NCBI RefSeq assembly: GCF_016862575.1
Contig: NZ_BONF01000010.1
Location: forward strand, 1-64,000
From: Catellatospora bangladeshensis
GTDB taxonomy: Bacteria; Actinomycetota; Actinomycetes; Mycobacteriales; Micromonosporaceae
Direction: 5' to 3'
Length of the DNA stretch: 64,000 bases
How positions within the stretch are numbered: position 1 is the stretch's first letter; each line of letters starts with the position of its first letter. Shown piece after piece: positions 7,886 to 16,119 of this stretch. The notes under the pieces are model-generated. The model had not been told where the DNA came from and did no database searches. It saw only the letters and a program-made list of their open reading frames with translations. The position numbers were made by a program, and so were the translations under genes.

Positions 7886-8729
7886 GCAGAGCGTCATCCA
7901 CGACATCGGCTACCAGCGCTATTCGGGGGTGCGGCTCAGCCGGGGGTACGCCGCACGGTCGCTGTTCGAGCACGGGCTGCGCGTCGCGTTCGGCCTCGGC
8001 CGCAGCGCCAAGGCGAAGATCTTCCCGTGGATCGTGATCGGCCTGGTCACGCTGCTCGCCGTGGTGATCGTCGCCGTCAAGGCGCAGACCGGCGAGATGA
8101 TGCTGAGCTACCAGGCCTTCCCCTCGGCCGTCAGCACGGTGGCCATGGTCTTCCTGGCCGTGGTCGCGCCCGAGCTGGTCTCCCGTGATCTGCGCAACCA
8201 GACGCTGCCGCTGTACTTCTCGCGGCCGGTCGGGCGCGCCGACTACGCGCTGGCCAAGCTGAGCGCGCTGGCCGTGGCGGTGTTCCTTCTGCTGGCCGGG
8301 CCGCAGACGCTGGTCTTCCTCGGGTCGGCGTTCACCGCCCCGGACACGTCCGGAGTGGCCGCCGAGGCCCGGGGCCTGCTCGGCGGCTGGGTGGTGTCCG
8401 CCGCGTACGCGCTGATCTTCAGCAGCCTGTCGGTGCTGATCGCGTCGGTGGCCAGCCGCCGCGCGTTCGCCGCGGGCGCCATCGTGGTCGTCTTCATGGT
8501 CAGCTCCGGGGTCGCCGGGCTGCTGATCGCGCTGGGCGGCGAGGGCCCCATGTCGCGGATCGCGCCGCTGTTCAGCCCGTTCCTGCTCCCCGAGGGCCTG
8601 CGCAGCTGGCTGTACGGCACGTCGATCGACGTCGGCGCGTACGGCCCGCTCTACGGCCTCGCGACGTTGCTGCTCGTGGCCGGCTGCACCGGCCTGCTCG
8701 TGCTGCGCTACCGGAAGGTTTCGCTGTGA
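7878..8729 (+). CDS. ABC-2 family permease (first pair)
   Basis: A 283-residue membrane protein with an N-terminal cytoplasmic stretch (IHDIGYQRYSGVRLSRGYA) typical of ABC-2 permeases, followed by about six hydrophobic segments, among them IVIGLVTLLAVVIVAV, FLLLAGPQTLVFLG, and YGLATLLLVAGCTGLLVL. It overlaps the upstream ATPase gene by eight bases and the downstream ATPase gene by four (GTGA), so all are made together. Confidence 0.85.
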   Translation: MSEQSVIHDIGYQRYSGVRLSRGYAARSLFEHGLRVAFGLGRSAKAKIFPWIVIGLVTLLAVVIVAVKAQTGEMMLSYQAFPSAVSTVAMVFLAVVAPELVSRDLRNQTLPLYFSRPVGRADYALAKLSALAVAVFLLLAGPQTLVFLGSAFTAPDTSGVAAEARGLLGGWVVSAAYALIFSSLSVLIASVASRRAFAAGAIVVVFMVSSGVAGLLIALGGEGPMSRIAPLFSPFLLPEGLRSWLYGTSIDVGAYGPLYGLATLLLVAGCTGLLVLRYRKVSL

Positions 8730-9637
8730 CCGACCTGGAACTGAGCGGGGTTTCCCGCTGGTACGGCAATGTCGTCGCGGTCAACGACGTGACGATGACG
8801 CTCGGGCCGGGCGTGACCGGTCTGCTCGGGCCGAACGGCGCCGGTAAGACCACCCTGCTGCACATGATGGCGGGCTTCCTGGCCCCGTCGCGCGGCGCGG
8901 TGACCATCGACGGGTCGCCGACCTGGCGCAATCCGGCGATCTACCGCAAGCTCGGGCTGGTCAACGAGCGGGAGGCCGTGTACGGCTTCCTCAGCGGCAA
9001 GGAGTTCGTCCGGGCCAGCGCGAAGCTGCACGGGCTGCCCGACGCCGACGCCGCCACCCGCCGCGCGATCGCGCTGGTCGAGATGACCGACGCGCAGGAC
9101 CGGCGGATGGACACCTACTCCAAGGGCATGCGGCAGCGGATGCGGGTGGCCGCGGCGCTGGTGCACGACCCGGCGGTGCTGCTGCTGGACGAGCCGTTCA
9201 ACGGCATGGACCCGCGGCAGCGCATGCACATGATGGAGCTGCTGCACAGCCTCGGCGCGCAGGGCCGCACGGTGCTGTTCAGCTCGCACATCCTGGAGGA
9301 GGTCGAGCAGGTCTCCGGCACGGTGCAGGTCATCGTGGCGGGCCGGCTGGCCGCGTCCGGCGACTACCGCACCATCCGGCGGCTGATGACGCACCGCCCG
9401 CACGTGTTCGCCATCCGGTCCAGCGACGACCGGCGGCTCGCGGTGGCGCTGATGGCCTCGCCGTCGGTCGCCGGAGTGACCCTCGGCAAGGACGGGCTGA
9501 CCGTGCACGCGGGCGACTACGGCACGTTCACCCGCGCGCTGCCCCGCATCGCGCTGGACGAGGGTGTCCGCGTACGGCAGCTGATCCCGTCCGACGAGTC
9601 GCTGGAAAGCGTCTTCTCCTACCTGGTCTCGGCGTGA
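8726..9637 (+). CDS. ABC transporter ATPase (second pair)
   Basis: A 303-residue ATPase with Walker A GPNGAGKTT, signature YSKGMRQRM and Walker B LLLDEPFNGMD, and a C-terminal extension. The GTG start at 8726 overlaps the stop of the first permease. Its closest partner in the operon is the permease that follows at 9649. The two ATPases of the operon differ clearly (YSTGMKQ versus YSKGMRQ), so they are not recent duplicates. Confidence 0.9.
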   Translation: MTDLELSGVSRWYGNVVAVNDVTMTLGPGVTGLLGPNGAGKTTLLHMMAGFLAPSRGAVTIDGSPTWRNPAIYRKLGLVNEREAVYGFLSGKEFVRASAKLHGLPDADAATRRAIALVEMTDAQDRRMDTYSKGMRQRMRVAAALVHDPAVLLLDEPFNGMDPRQRMHMMELLHSLGAQGRTVLFSSHILEEVEQVSGTVQVIVAGRLAASGDYRTIRRLMTHRPHVFAIRSSDDRRLAVALMASPSVAGVTLGKDGLTVHAGDYGTFTRALPRIALDEGVRVRQLIPSDESLESVFSYLVSA

Positions 9638-9648
9638 GGTGGCCCCTG

Positions 9649-10362
9649 ATGAACATGACGATCGCCTGGATCACCGCGCGCGGCCTGTTCGGCCGCAAGC
9701 GGTTCCTGCTGCTGCTCCCGATGCCGATCATCCTGATCGGGGTGACCGCGGTCGGGCTCGCCTTCGACGCCCCGGCCGCCGACCTGGCCGAGACGGTGCT
9801 GCTCGGGCTCGGCGTGGCCACGGTGCTGCCGCTGGTGTCGCTCATCGTCGGCACCGGCGTGCTCGGCTCGGAGATCGACGACGGCACGGTGGTGCACATC
9901 CTGGCCAAGCCCATCCCGCGCGGCCGGATCATCATGGCCAAGCTGGCGGTGGCGGCCTCGGTCAGCGCGGTGGCGACCGCGGTGCCCATGTTCGCGGCCG
10001 GCGCCATGATCGGCGGGACGCGGCTCGGCGCCGGGTTCGCGCTGGCCTGCGTGGCGGGCGCGCTGGCGTACTCGGCGCTGTTCCTGGCGCTGAGCGTGCT
10101 GACCCGGCGGCCGGTGCTGCTCGGCCTGCTCTACGTGGTGATCTGGGAGGGCCTGATCAGCAACCTGGTGGCGGGCACCCGCACCGTGTCGGTGCAGCAC
10201 TACGTGATCCGGTTCGCGGCTGAGCTGTCCGGCAGCGAGTGGTTCCGCACGACCGTGTCGACGGCCGTCGCGGCGGTGATGACGGCCGTGGTGACCGTGG
10301 CCGGGACCTGGCTGGCCGCGCGGCGGCTGCGCTCGTTCTCGGTGGCCGGCGAGACCAGCTGA
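9649..10362 (+). CDS. ABC-2 family permease (second pair)
   Basis: A 237-residue membrane protein, last of the four-gene export operon. About six membrane segments are visible (LLLLPMPIILIGVTAVGLA, VLPLVSLIVGTGVLG, VLLGLLYVVIWEGLI and VMTAVVTVAGTWLAA). ILAKPIPRGRIIMAKLAVAA is the conserved cytoplasmic loop of bacteriocin- and copper-type ABC-2 permeases. ATG at 9649 is preferred because GAGGTGG lies six bases upstream; an in-frame GTG at 9634 overlaps the previous stop and is possible. A hairpin at 10376-10407 closes the operon. Confidence 0.85.
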   Translation: MNMTIAWITARGLFGRKRFLLLLPMPIILIGVTAVGLAFDAPAADLAETVLLGLGVATVLPLVSLIVGTGVLGSEIDDGTVVHILAKPIPRGRIIMAKLAVAASVSAVATAVPMFAAGAMIGGTRLGAGFALACVAGALAYSALFLALSVLTRRPVLLGLLYVVIWEGLISNLVAGTRTVSVQHYVIRFAAELSGSEWFRTTVSTAVAAVMTAVVTVAGTWLAARRLRSFSVAGETS

Positions 10363-10375
10363 GCCCCTCTGTTCC

Positions 10376-10407
10376 AGGCCGGCCCGGTGGGCCTACCGGG
10401 CCGGCCT
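10376..10407. terminator. Two-way hairpin terminator
   Basis: AGGCCGGCCCGGT and ACCGGGCCGGCCT pair over 13 bases with a six-base loop, between genes ending at 10362 (+) and 10423 (-). No T tract is present. Confidence 0.65.
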
Positions 10408-10422
10408 GCTCGTAGGTCCGGC

Positions 10423-10827
10423 TCAGCCGGCGATGTTGACCATCCAGTTGACGCCGAACCGGTCGGTCAGCGCGCCGAAGGTGTCGCCCCACATCTGCTT
10501 CTCCAGCGGGACTTCGACCTTGCCGCCCTCGGCGAGCTTCGCCCAGTAGCCCTGCAGCTCCTCGCCGTCGTCGCCGCTGAGGCTGATCGTGATGGTGTCG
10601 CCCGGGTTGTACGGCATGCCGGGCGGCGTGTCGGACGCCATCAGGGTGTACCCGGCGTCGCTCTCCAGCTGCGCGTGCATGATCTGGTCGGCGAACGGGG
10701 TGCCCTCCTGGCCGAACTCGCCGAAGGTGCTCATCGTCATCGAGCCGCCGAACACGGACTGGTAGAACTCGATGGCCTGGCGCGCGGTGCCGTTGAAGCG
10801 GATGTACGGGTTGAGGCGGGACGCCAT
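10423..10827 (-). CDS. PhnB/VOC-fold protein (glyoxalase superfamily)
   Basis: A 134-residue protein of the PhnB-like branch of the vicinal-oxygen-chelate fold: it begins MASRLNPYIRFNGTARQAIEFYQSVFGG, contains GEFGQEGTPFADQIMHAQLES in the middle, and ends WGDTFGALTDRFGVNWMVNI. PhnB-like proteins of this length are common and mostly of unknown function. The ATG at 10827 has AAGGAGG six bases upstream, a strong ribosome site. It stands alone on the minus strand. Confidence 0.88.
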   Translation of the reverse strand: MASRLNPYIRFNGTARQAIEFYQSVFGGSMTMSTFGEFGQEGTPFADQIMHAQLESDAGYTLMASDTPPGMPYNPGDTITISLSGDDGEELQGYWAKLAEGGKVEVPLEKQMWGDTFGALTDRFGVNWMVNIAG

Positions 10828-10935
10828 CCGGATCCTCCTTGATCGTGATGAGCCGCCGATTGCGTACGGCCAGCCAGCATCCTCGCAGACCGGACGCCGT
10901 GCGCGGCATGACACGACCGAGTGAGCCCGCTCGGA

Positions 10936-11418
10936 TCAGGGCGCCGGACGGCGGCGCAGCAGCGTCACCGGCAGCACCAGCAGCAGCGCGACGCCGGTCC
11001 AGAACGCGGTCGCCGCCACGAACCTGCCCCGGTGCACGTGCTTTGGCAGGTCTGCGGCGCGGGCACGCAGCTCCTCCACCGCCGGCATGGTCTCCGCCTC
11101 GGCATAGCTGAGCAGCCAGCTCCACGGGTAGCCCAGGTCGTGGTGGTAGACGAACATGCAGCACACGCGCTCGCGCACCACCAGCAGGCTCACCGCCAGG
11201 CCCGCCACGGTCAGCACCACGATCGCCACCCAGGCCGGCGGTCCGGGCAGCGGCCCGCGCAGTCCGGTCCACAGCAGCAGCAGCCCGCTAGCGACCAGCA
11301 CCGCGCCGAACACCAGCCAGTGGCTCATCCCACCGGAGATCACCAGCGCGAACAGCCCGGTCAGCGCCCCCAGCGCACCCACGACCGACAGCGCCACCCG
11401 GCCCGAAGACATCGACAT
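10936..11418 (-). CDS. Small membrane protein of unknown function
   Basis: A 160-residue protein with four hydrophobic segments (VALSVVGALGALTGLFALVI, WLVFGAVLVASGLLLLW, WVAIVVLTVAGLAVSLLVV and FWTGVALLLVLPVTLL). Between the third and fourth is a loop of about 50 residues with CCMFVYHHDLGYPWSWLLSY and a run of acidic and basic residues. No family recognised. It is monocistronic and divergent from the HAD phosphatase gene, with a long inverted repeat between them. Confidence 0.7.
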   Translation of the reverse strand: MSMSSGRVALSVVGALGALTGLFALVISGGMSHWLVFGAVLVASGLLLLWTGLRGPLPGPPAWVAIVVLTVAGLAVSLLVVRERVCCMFVYHHDLGYPWSWLLSYAEAETMPAVEELRARAADLPKHVHRGRFVAATAFWTGVALLLVLPVTLLRRRPAP

Positions 11419-11466
11419 GCGTGGAGTTTCTCACGGGCGGGTGGAACACAGGTGCCCCTTCCGCTC

Positions 11467-11504
11467 CACAACTTCTGGGTTGTACCTACAACCCAGAAGT
11501 TGTG
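11467..11504. repeat. 17-base perfect inverted repeat between divergent genes
   Basis: CACAACTTCTGGGTTGT (11467-11483) and ACAACCCAGAAGTTGTG (11488-11504) are exact complements around a four-base spacer. The site lies between starts at 11418 (-) and 11555 (+), so a terminator role is unlikely; an operator or a cruciform-forming mobile palindrome is more plausible. Confidence 0.6.
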
Positions 11505-11554
11505 ACCCGTCACCAACACATGTTCCGGTCGGGCAGCGCGGGTAAGCTCCGGCG

Positions 11555-12373
11555 ATGATCCGCGTCGTCGCCGTCGACCTCGACGGCACCCTGATCCGCT
11601 CCGACGGCACCGTCTCCGGTCGCACCCGCGCCGCGCTCGCCCGTGCCACCGCCGCCGGAGCCCGGCTGGTGATCGTCACGGCCCGCCCGCCGCGCACCGC
11701 GCGGGCGCTGGCCCGGCGCGCGGACATCGGCGGTGTCGCGGTCTGCTCCAACGGCGCGATCGTCCACGACCTCGACGCGGACGAGACGGTGATCACCGGG
11801 CCGCTGCCGCTGGACCTGGCCGAGCGCACCGCACAGGTCATCACCGATGCGCTCGACGGCGTGTCGTTCGCGGTCGAGACCGGGCGGCGCGCGGTGGTGA
11901 GCCCCGGGCACGGGCATCACGCCACGCACGAAGACGCCCGGCACGAGGTCGAGACGCCCGAGCAGGTCTGGACGGAGGCGGAGAGCTGCGTCAAGCTGCT
12001 CGCCTGGTCGCCCGCGCCAGTCACCGTCGAGCTGCTGGAGCGGCTCCAGGAGCTGGTCCCGCAGGTGCGGATCACGTACTCGGGCGGGAACGGACTGCTG
12101 GAGATCAGTGCGGCCGAGGTATCCAAGGCGGACACGCTGGCGCGGCTCTGCGACGGCTGGGGCGTCGCCCCGGACGAGGTGATCGCGTTCGGGGACATGC
12201 CCAACGACCTGCCCGTTCTCGCGTGGGCGGGCACCGGCGTGGCCGTGGCCAACGCCCACCCGCAGGTGCTGGCCAGCGTGGACCGGGTCACCGCGAGCAA
12301 CGACGACGACGGTGTCGCGCTGGTGCTGGAGGAGCTGTTCCCCGCGACGGCCGATGTCGTACCGGGCGGTTAG
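11555..12373 (+). CDS. HAD-superfamily phosphatase, Cof type
   Basis: A 272-residue hydrolase with all HAD motifs: motif I VDLDGTL with nucleophile Asp8 and Asp10, motif II in LVIVTARPPRT, lysine motif in AAEVSKADTLA, and motif IV GDMPNDLPVLAWAG. A type IIB cap lies between motifs II and III. Such enzymes dephosphorylate small sugar phosphates, nucleotides or cofactors in the cytoplasm; the substrate is not predictable. The start ATG fits the motif I distance from the N-terminus. Confidence 0.9.
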   Translation: MIRVVAVDLDGTLIRSDGTVSGRTRAALARATAAGARLVIVTARPPRTARALARRADIGGVAVCSNGAIVHDLDADETVITGPLPLDLAERTAQVITDALDGVSFAVETGRRAVVSPGHGHHATHEDARHEVETPEQVWTEAESCVKLLAWSPAPVTVELLERLQELVPQVRITYSGGNGLLEISAAEVSKADTLARLCDGWGVAPDEVIAFGDMPNDLPVLAWAGTGVAVANAHPQVLASVDRVTASNDDDGVALVLEELFPATADVVPGG

Positions 12374-12412
12374 CGTAGCCGCGACATCAGTGGTCGTGTG
12401 TGGAGGCTGGAC

Positions 12413-12733
12413 ATGTTTCGGCAGGGTGATGTGCTGGTCGTCCCGATCGCGCGGGAAGGGCTGCCGGAGGGCCTGATGGACGCGCCGCGCGACCGGCGCA
12501 ACCGGATGGTGCTGGCGCTGGGCGAGGCGACGGGCCACGCGCACGTGCTGACCGGCGAGCGGGTGTCGATGCTGTGCCCGCCCGACGAGCCCGGCCGCCT
12601 CTACCTCCTGATCGAGGGCTACGGCCGTCTGGTGCACGAGGAGCACGGCCCGATCGCGCTGGCGCCGGGCGCGTACAAGGTGGTCCGGCAGCGGGAGTAC
12701 TTCCCCGGTGCCATCCGCCCGGTCGCGGACTGA
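12413..12733 (+). CDS. Small conserved protein of unknown function
   Basis: A 106-residue soluble protein, MFRQGDVLVVPIAREGLPEG, with a strongly patterned centre (VLALGEATGHAHVLTGERVSM) and end (LVHEEHGPIALAPGAYKVVRQREYFPG). The His residues in GHAH and HEEHG suggest a metal or ligand site, an inference only. TGGAGG lies six bases before the ATG at 12413; the in-frame GTG at 12398 has no such site. The DUF6745 gene follows after eight bases, so the two probably act together. I cannot assign a function. Confidence 0.75.
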   Translation: MFRQGDVLVVPIAREGLPEGLMDAPRDRRNRMVLALGEATGHAHVLTGERVSMLCPPDEPGRLYLLIEGYGRLVHEEHGPIALAPGAYKVVRQREYFPGAIRPVAD

Positions 12734-12741
12734 GGCCGGGC

Positions 12742-13923
12742 ATGAGCGAGCAGACGATCTCCGGTACGGCGAGCGCCGCCCGGCGACACGGCGATGACGA
12801 CGTCAGGCTGGCCGAGCAGGGCGAGCGCTGGCTGGCCACCGGGCTGAGCTGCGAGCCCGCCGACCGCGCGGGTGCCGAAGCGGGGGTCCGGATCGCGTAC
12901 GCGCTGGCGGGCCTGCCCGCGCCGAAGCACATCCTGTGGCTGGGCTCGCCCGCCGCGGGCGCGCTCGGGGTGGCGATGCTGCGCACCGGCCAGCGCGGCG
13001 GCCGCCGTGACGAGCACATCCGGCGGGCGCTGGAGGCGCAGGGCGCCCGGCCCGGCGAGCTGGACCTCGGCCGCAGCGTACGGCCCCGGGTTCGCACCCG
13101 GCCGTGGGCGCAGGCACGGGCGGCGCTGATGACGAAGCTGGGCGGCACCGGCTTCGCCCGGCACTGGGCGGCCACCGCCCGCCGCCCCTGGCAGCAGCTG
13201 ACCGACCAGCTCGCCACCCCGCTGCGGACCAGGATCGACGCCGACCTCGCCGGGCGGCTGTCGGCCCGCGCCGGGCAGACCGAGCAGGTCGCCGAGCTGC
13301 CGCAGGCGGCGCGGGAGGCACTGCTCGACGCGATCGGCGGCCAGCACGACGCGGCCTGGCTGGCCGCCTTCGACAGCCACCCGGACGTGGACGGCCTGGC
13401 CCGGGTCGCCGGCAGCGCGGGCTGGTGGTGGGCGTTCGAGCACGTCGCCGTGCTCACCGAGCGGCCGGTCGCGGTGCACCGGGACAACCTGGGGCGGCTG
13501 CACCACGGCGACGGGCCGGCGCTGTCCTACCCGGACGGGTTCGGCCTGCACGTCTGGAGCGGCATGCCGATCACCGCAGAGGTCGCCGCCGAGCTGCCGC
13601 ACCTGACCGTGGAACGCATCCGCGCCGAGGGCAACGCCGAGATGCGCCGGGTGATGCTGGAGCACTTCGGCTTCGACCGCTACCTGCGCGAGTCCGGGGC
13701 GTCCAAGACGCAGTCCGATGAGTGCGGCACCCTGTGGCGGGTCACCCTGCCCGGCGACGAGCCGCTGGTCATGGTCGAGGTGCTGAACTCCAGCCCGGAG
13801 CCGGACGGGTCCTTCCGGACGTACTTCCTGCGCGTCCCGCCGACCATCCGCACCGCGCGGGCCGGGGTGGCGTGGACGTTCGACCTCACCGAGGAGGAGT
13901 ACGTCCCGCTGCAGCAGACCTGA
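12742..13923 (+). CDS. DUF6745-domain protein
   Basis: A 393-residue soluble protein. Its C-terminal half carries the hallmark of DUF6745 (VHRDNLGRLHHGDGPALSY followed by PDGFGLHVWSGMPI), a family I know only as uncharacterised. The N-terminal half is helical and rich in Ala, Arg and Glu with no motif I recognise; the middle has GWWWAFEHVAVLTERP. The end, CGTLWRVTLPGDEPLVMVEVLNSSPEPDGS, also matches the family's tail. It follows the small protein at 12413 by eight bases and its last 38 bases overlap the end of the convergent radical SAM gene. Confidence 0.8.
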   Translation: MSEQTISGTASAARRHGDDDVRLAEQGERWLATGLSCEPADRAGAEAGVRIAYALAGLPAPKHILWLGSPAAGALGVAMLRTGQRGGRRDEHIRRALEAQGARPGELDLGRSVRPRVRTRPWAQARAALMTKLGGTGFARHWAATARRPWQQLTDQLATPLRTRIDADLAGRLSARAGQTEQVAELPQAAREALLDAIGGQHDAAWLAAFDSHPDVDGLARVAGSAGWWWAFEHVAVLTERPVAVHRDNLGRLHHGDGPALSYPDGFGLHVWSGMPITAEVAAELPHLTVERIRAEGNAEMRRVMLEHFGFDRYLRESGASKTQSDECGTLWRVTLPGDEPLVMVEVLNSSPEPDGSFRTYFLRVPPTIRTARAGVAWTFDLTEEEYVPLQQT

Positions 13924-14800
13924 CCGGCTCACCCGGCACGCCCCAGGTCGGCGGCGGCCCGGCGGGGATCCGCTCGGGCACGCCGCCGGCGAACACCCGG
14001 TGCAGGTCCAGCCGCTTGAGGTGGACGTATCCGATGTGGCAGTCGCAGGTGGCGTTGGTGCACGGGCGGGGGCGCAGCGCGGCCCGGTAGCTGCCGTCGT
14101 AGAGGTTGCCGAGCGGGGCCGGGATTAAGTGGCAGCGGCGTACGGTGCCGTCGCCGAGCACGGACAGCGACGTCTCGCCCGCGCCGCAGTCGAACCCGGC
14201 CGAGTCGTGCGGGCGCACGCTGTACCCGAACAGCGGGTCGATCTCCGTCCACGCCGCCTCGGCGGCCGCGTCGTAGGTGTGCCCGTCGGCGGCGTTGACC
14301 CACAGGTACGTCGACTCCGGCAGCAGCTCGCGCATCGCCACCGCCTCGGCGTGGTGCTCGGGCAGCCCGACCATGCCGACGGAGTGCCTGACGCCGTACC
14401 CGCGCAGGGTGGCGCAGGCGGCCAGGAAGCGTTCCCGGCTGACCTGCCCGGGGTGGTAGGTGGCCCAGAGGGCGAGCCGGGCCGGATCGGCGTCGGCGAC
14501 CCAGCTCAGCCGCCCGCCCAGGTTGGTCTGGATGGCGACCCGTTCGACGTGGGGCAGCTGCGACAGCCGCACCAGCGCCTGCCGGTACCAGGACCGGGTC
14601 AGCCCTTCGCCCCACGGGGTGAACAGCACGGAGATCATGTCGCCGTCGGGGTTGGCGGCGACCCAGTCGGTGAACCTGGCCAGCGCCTCGCGGTCGGCGG
14701 TCAGCTGGGCCCGGCTGTCGCGCCGCTTCGCGAACGGGCAGTACGGGCAGTCGTAGTTGCAGCTCGCGAGGGGCCCGCGGTAGAGCAGCAGCAGGTTCAT
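13886..14800 (-). CDS. STM4011-family radical SAM protein
   Basis: A 304-residue iron-sulfur enzyme. The radical SAM cluster motif is CNYDCPYC with Cys14, Cys18 and Cys21. It ends with a second Cys-rich region (CGAGETSLSVLGDGTVRRC, then CTNATCDCHIGYVHLKRL) of the kind that binds auxiliary clusters in SPASM/twitch proteins. The sequence and the four upstream neighbours match the STM4011 family. Radical SAM enzymes cleave S-adenosylmethionine to start radical chemistry; the substrate of this family is not known to me. It is the last gene of the five-gene operon, coupled to the STM4012-like gene by a four-base ATGA overlap. The final 38 bases overlap the convergent DUF6745 gene. Confidence 0.9.
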   Translation of the reverse strand: MNLLLLYRGPLASCNYDCPYCPFAKRRDSRAQLTADREALARFTDWVAANPDGDMISVLFTPWGEGLTRSWYRQALVRLSQLPHVERVAIQTNLGGRLSWVADADPARLALWATYHPGQVSRERFLAACATLRGYGVRHSVGMVGLPEHHAEAVAMRELLPESTYLWVNAADGHTYDAAAEAAWTEIDPLFGYSVRPHDSAGFDCGAGETSLSVLGDGTVRRCHLIPAPLGNLYDGSYRAALRPRPCTNATCDCHIGYVHLKRLDLHRVFAGGVPERIPAGPPPTWGVPGEPVRSAAAGRTPPR

Positions 14801-16119
14801 CGCAGCACCGCCCGTGCCATGGCGTCGCGCACCGGCCCGGACACCAGCCAGGGCCCGATCGCGTCGCCGTGCGCGAGCCCCTCGTCGGTGAGCGCCAGCC
14901 GCCCGTCCGCCTCAGCCGCCCAGCCCCGGCCGGCCAGCTCGGCCAGGTGCGGGAAGTCCTGCTCCACCGTGCCGCCGAAGCGGTCGGCGTATCCGGCCAG
15001 GTCGACGCCCTCGGCGCGCAGCAGCGACTTGACCAGCCAGCGCAGCCGCCGCTCGGCCCCGTCGAGCGCGAAGCCGAACTCGGCGTACCCGAAGTCGGCG
15101 GCCGGGCGGCTGATGTAGTCGTCGATGATGGCGCGCACCTCGCGCACGCTCACCGCGTAGTCGAACGAGTAGTGCAGGTCCGCGGTGTACGAGCGGGCGC
15201 CGCAGCCGAGGCCGACCATGCCGTCGTCCTGGCAGCAGTAGTCGGCGCCGTCCGGGTCGGGCACGTCCGCGCGGCGGAACTGCCGCATGGACAGCTGCCG
15301 GTAGCCCGCCTCGCGGAGCAGGTCACGGCCCTGCCGGTAGAGGTCGAGCCGCTCGCGGTCCCAGTCCGGGTCGGGCGCGTCGCCGTGGCGGCGGCCGAGA
15401 CCGGTCAGCGGGCGCACGTACAGCGGGTAGAGGTAGACCTCCTCCGGAGACCAGGACAGAGCCTCGCGCAGCGAATACGCCCAGGTGTCGCGGGTCTGGC
15501 CGGGGATGCCGTAGATCAGGTCCAGGTTGCGTACCGCGAAGCCGCCGCCGGTGATCGCGGCCAGGGCGCGGTCGACCTCGGCGCGCCGCTGCGGCCGCCC
15601 GGCGGCATGCGCCTCGGCATCCAGGAAGCTCTGCACGCCCATGCTGACCCGGTGCGTGCCGTGCGCGGCGAGCACCGCCAGCCGGTCCGGGGTCGCGGTC
15701 GCGGGCGACGTCTCCACCGACAGCCCCGCTGCGCCCGCGTCCAGCCCGAGCACGCCCTTGGTGATCTCGAACAGCTCGGCCAGCTCGGCGGCGTCCAGGT
15801 AGGTCGGGGTGCCGCCGCCGATCGCGGCCCGCGCGTAGCGGACCGGGCCGAGCGCCGCTGCGACCTGCTCCGCCTGCACGCGAAGCTGGCGCAGGTACGC
15901 CGAGACCTGCTCGGCGGGCGGCGTGGCGCGGGTGAACAGGTTACAGAAGCCGCAGCGCATCTCGCAGAAGGGGATGTGCAGGTAGAGGAACAGCGCGTCG
16001 CGGTCCTGCCCGGCCCACACGTCGCGCAGCGCGGGGCGCGGGCGCAGCGCTCGGTACGCCGTCTTGTGCGGGTACGCGTACAGATAACCCTGGTACGGCG
16101 AGCCGTCGAGCACGTTCAC
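14797..16119 (-). CDS. STM4012-family radical SAM protein (HemN-like)
   Basis: A 440-residue enzyme resembling coproporphyrinogen dehydrogenase HemN but with a distinct family identity. It has the HemN-type cluster motif YLHIPFCEMRCGFCN (Cys52, Cys56, Cys59), the IGGGTPTYL glycine-rich SAM-binding segment, and the VSMGVQSF and DLIYGIPGQT segments shared with HemN. A winged-helix-like tail (LTDEGLAHGDAIGPWLV) follows. The context with STM4011-, STM4013-, STM4014- and STM4015-like genes identifies it as STM4012 rather than a heme enzyme. GTG at 16119 is chosen since it overlaps the previous stop (GTGA); GTG at 16122 or 16113 are possible. Confidence 0.88.
   Translation of the reverse strand: MNVLDGSPYQGYLYAYPHKTAYRALRPRPALRDVWAGQDRDALFLYLHIPFCEMRCGFCNLFTRATPPAEQVSAYLRQLRVQAEQVAAALGPVRYARAAIGGGTPTYLDAAELAELFEITKGVLGLDAGAAGLSVETSPATATPDRLAVLAAHGTHRVSMGVQSFLDAEAHAAGRPQRRAEVDRALAAITGGGFAVRNLDLIYGIPGQTRDTWAYSLREALSWSPEEVYLYPLYVRPLTGLGRRHGDAPDPDWDRERLDLYRQGRDLLREAGYRQLSMRQFRRADVPDPDGADYCCQDDGMVGLGCGARSYTADLHYSFDYAVSVREVRAIIDDYISRPAADFGYAEFGFALDGAERRLRWLVKSLLRAEGVDLAGYADRFGGTVEQDFPHLAELAGRGWAAEADGRLALTDEGLAHGDAIGPWLVSGPVRDAMARAVLR

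Noticed and set aside
14797-16119. Calling the HemN-like gene an oxygen-independent coproporphyrinogen dehydrogenase
   Set aside because: It shares the cluster motif and fold, but the strict neighbourhood with STM4011-, 4013-, 4014- and 4015-like genes fits the STM4012 family, not heme synthesis.
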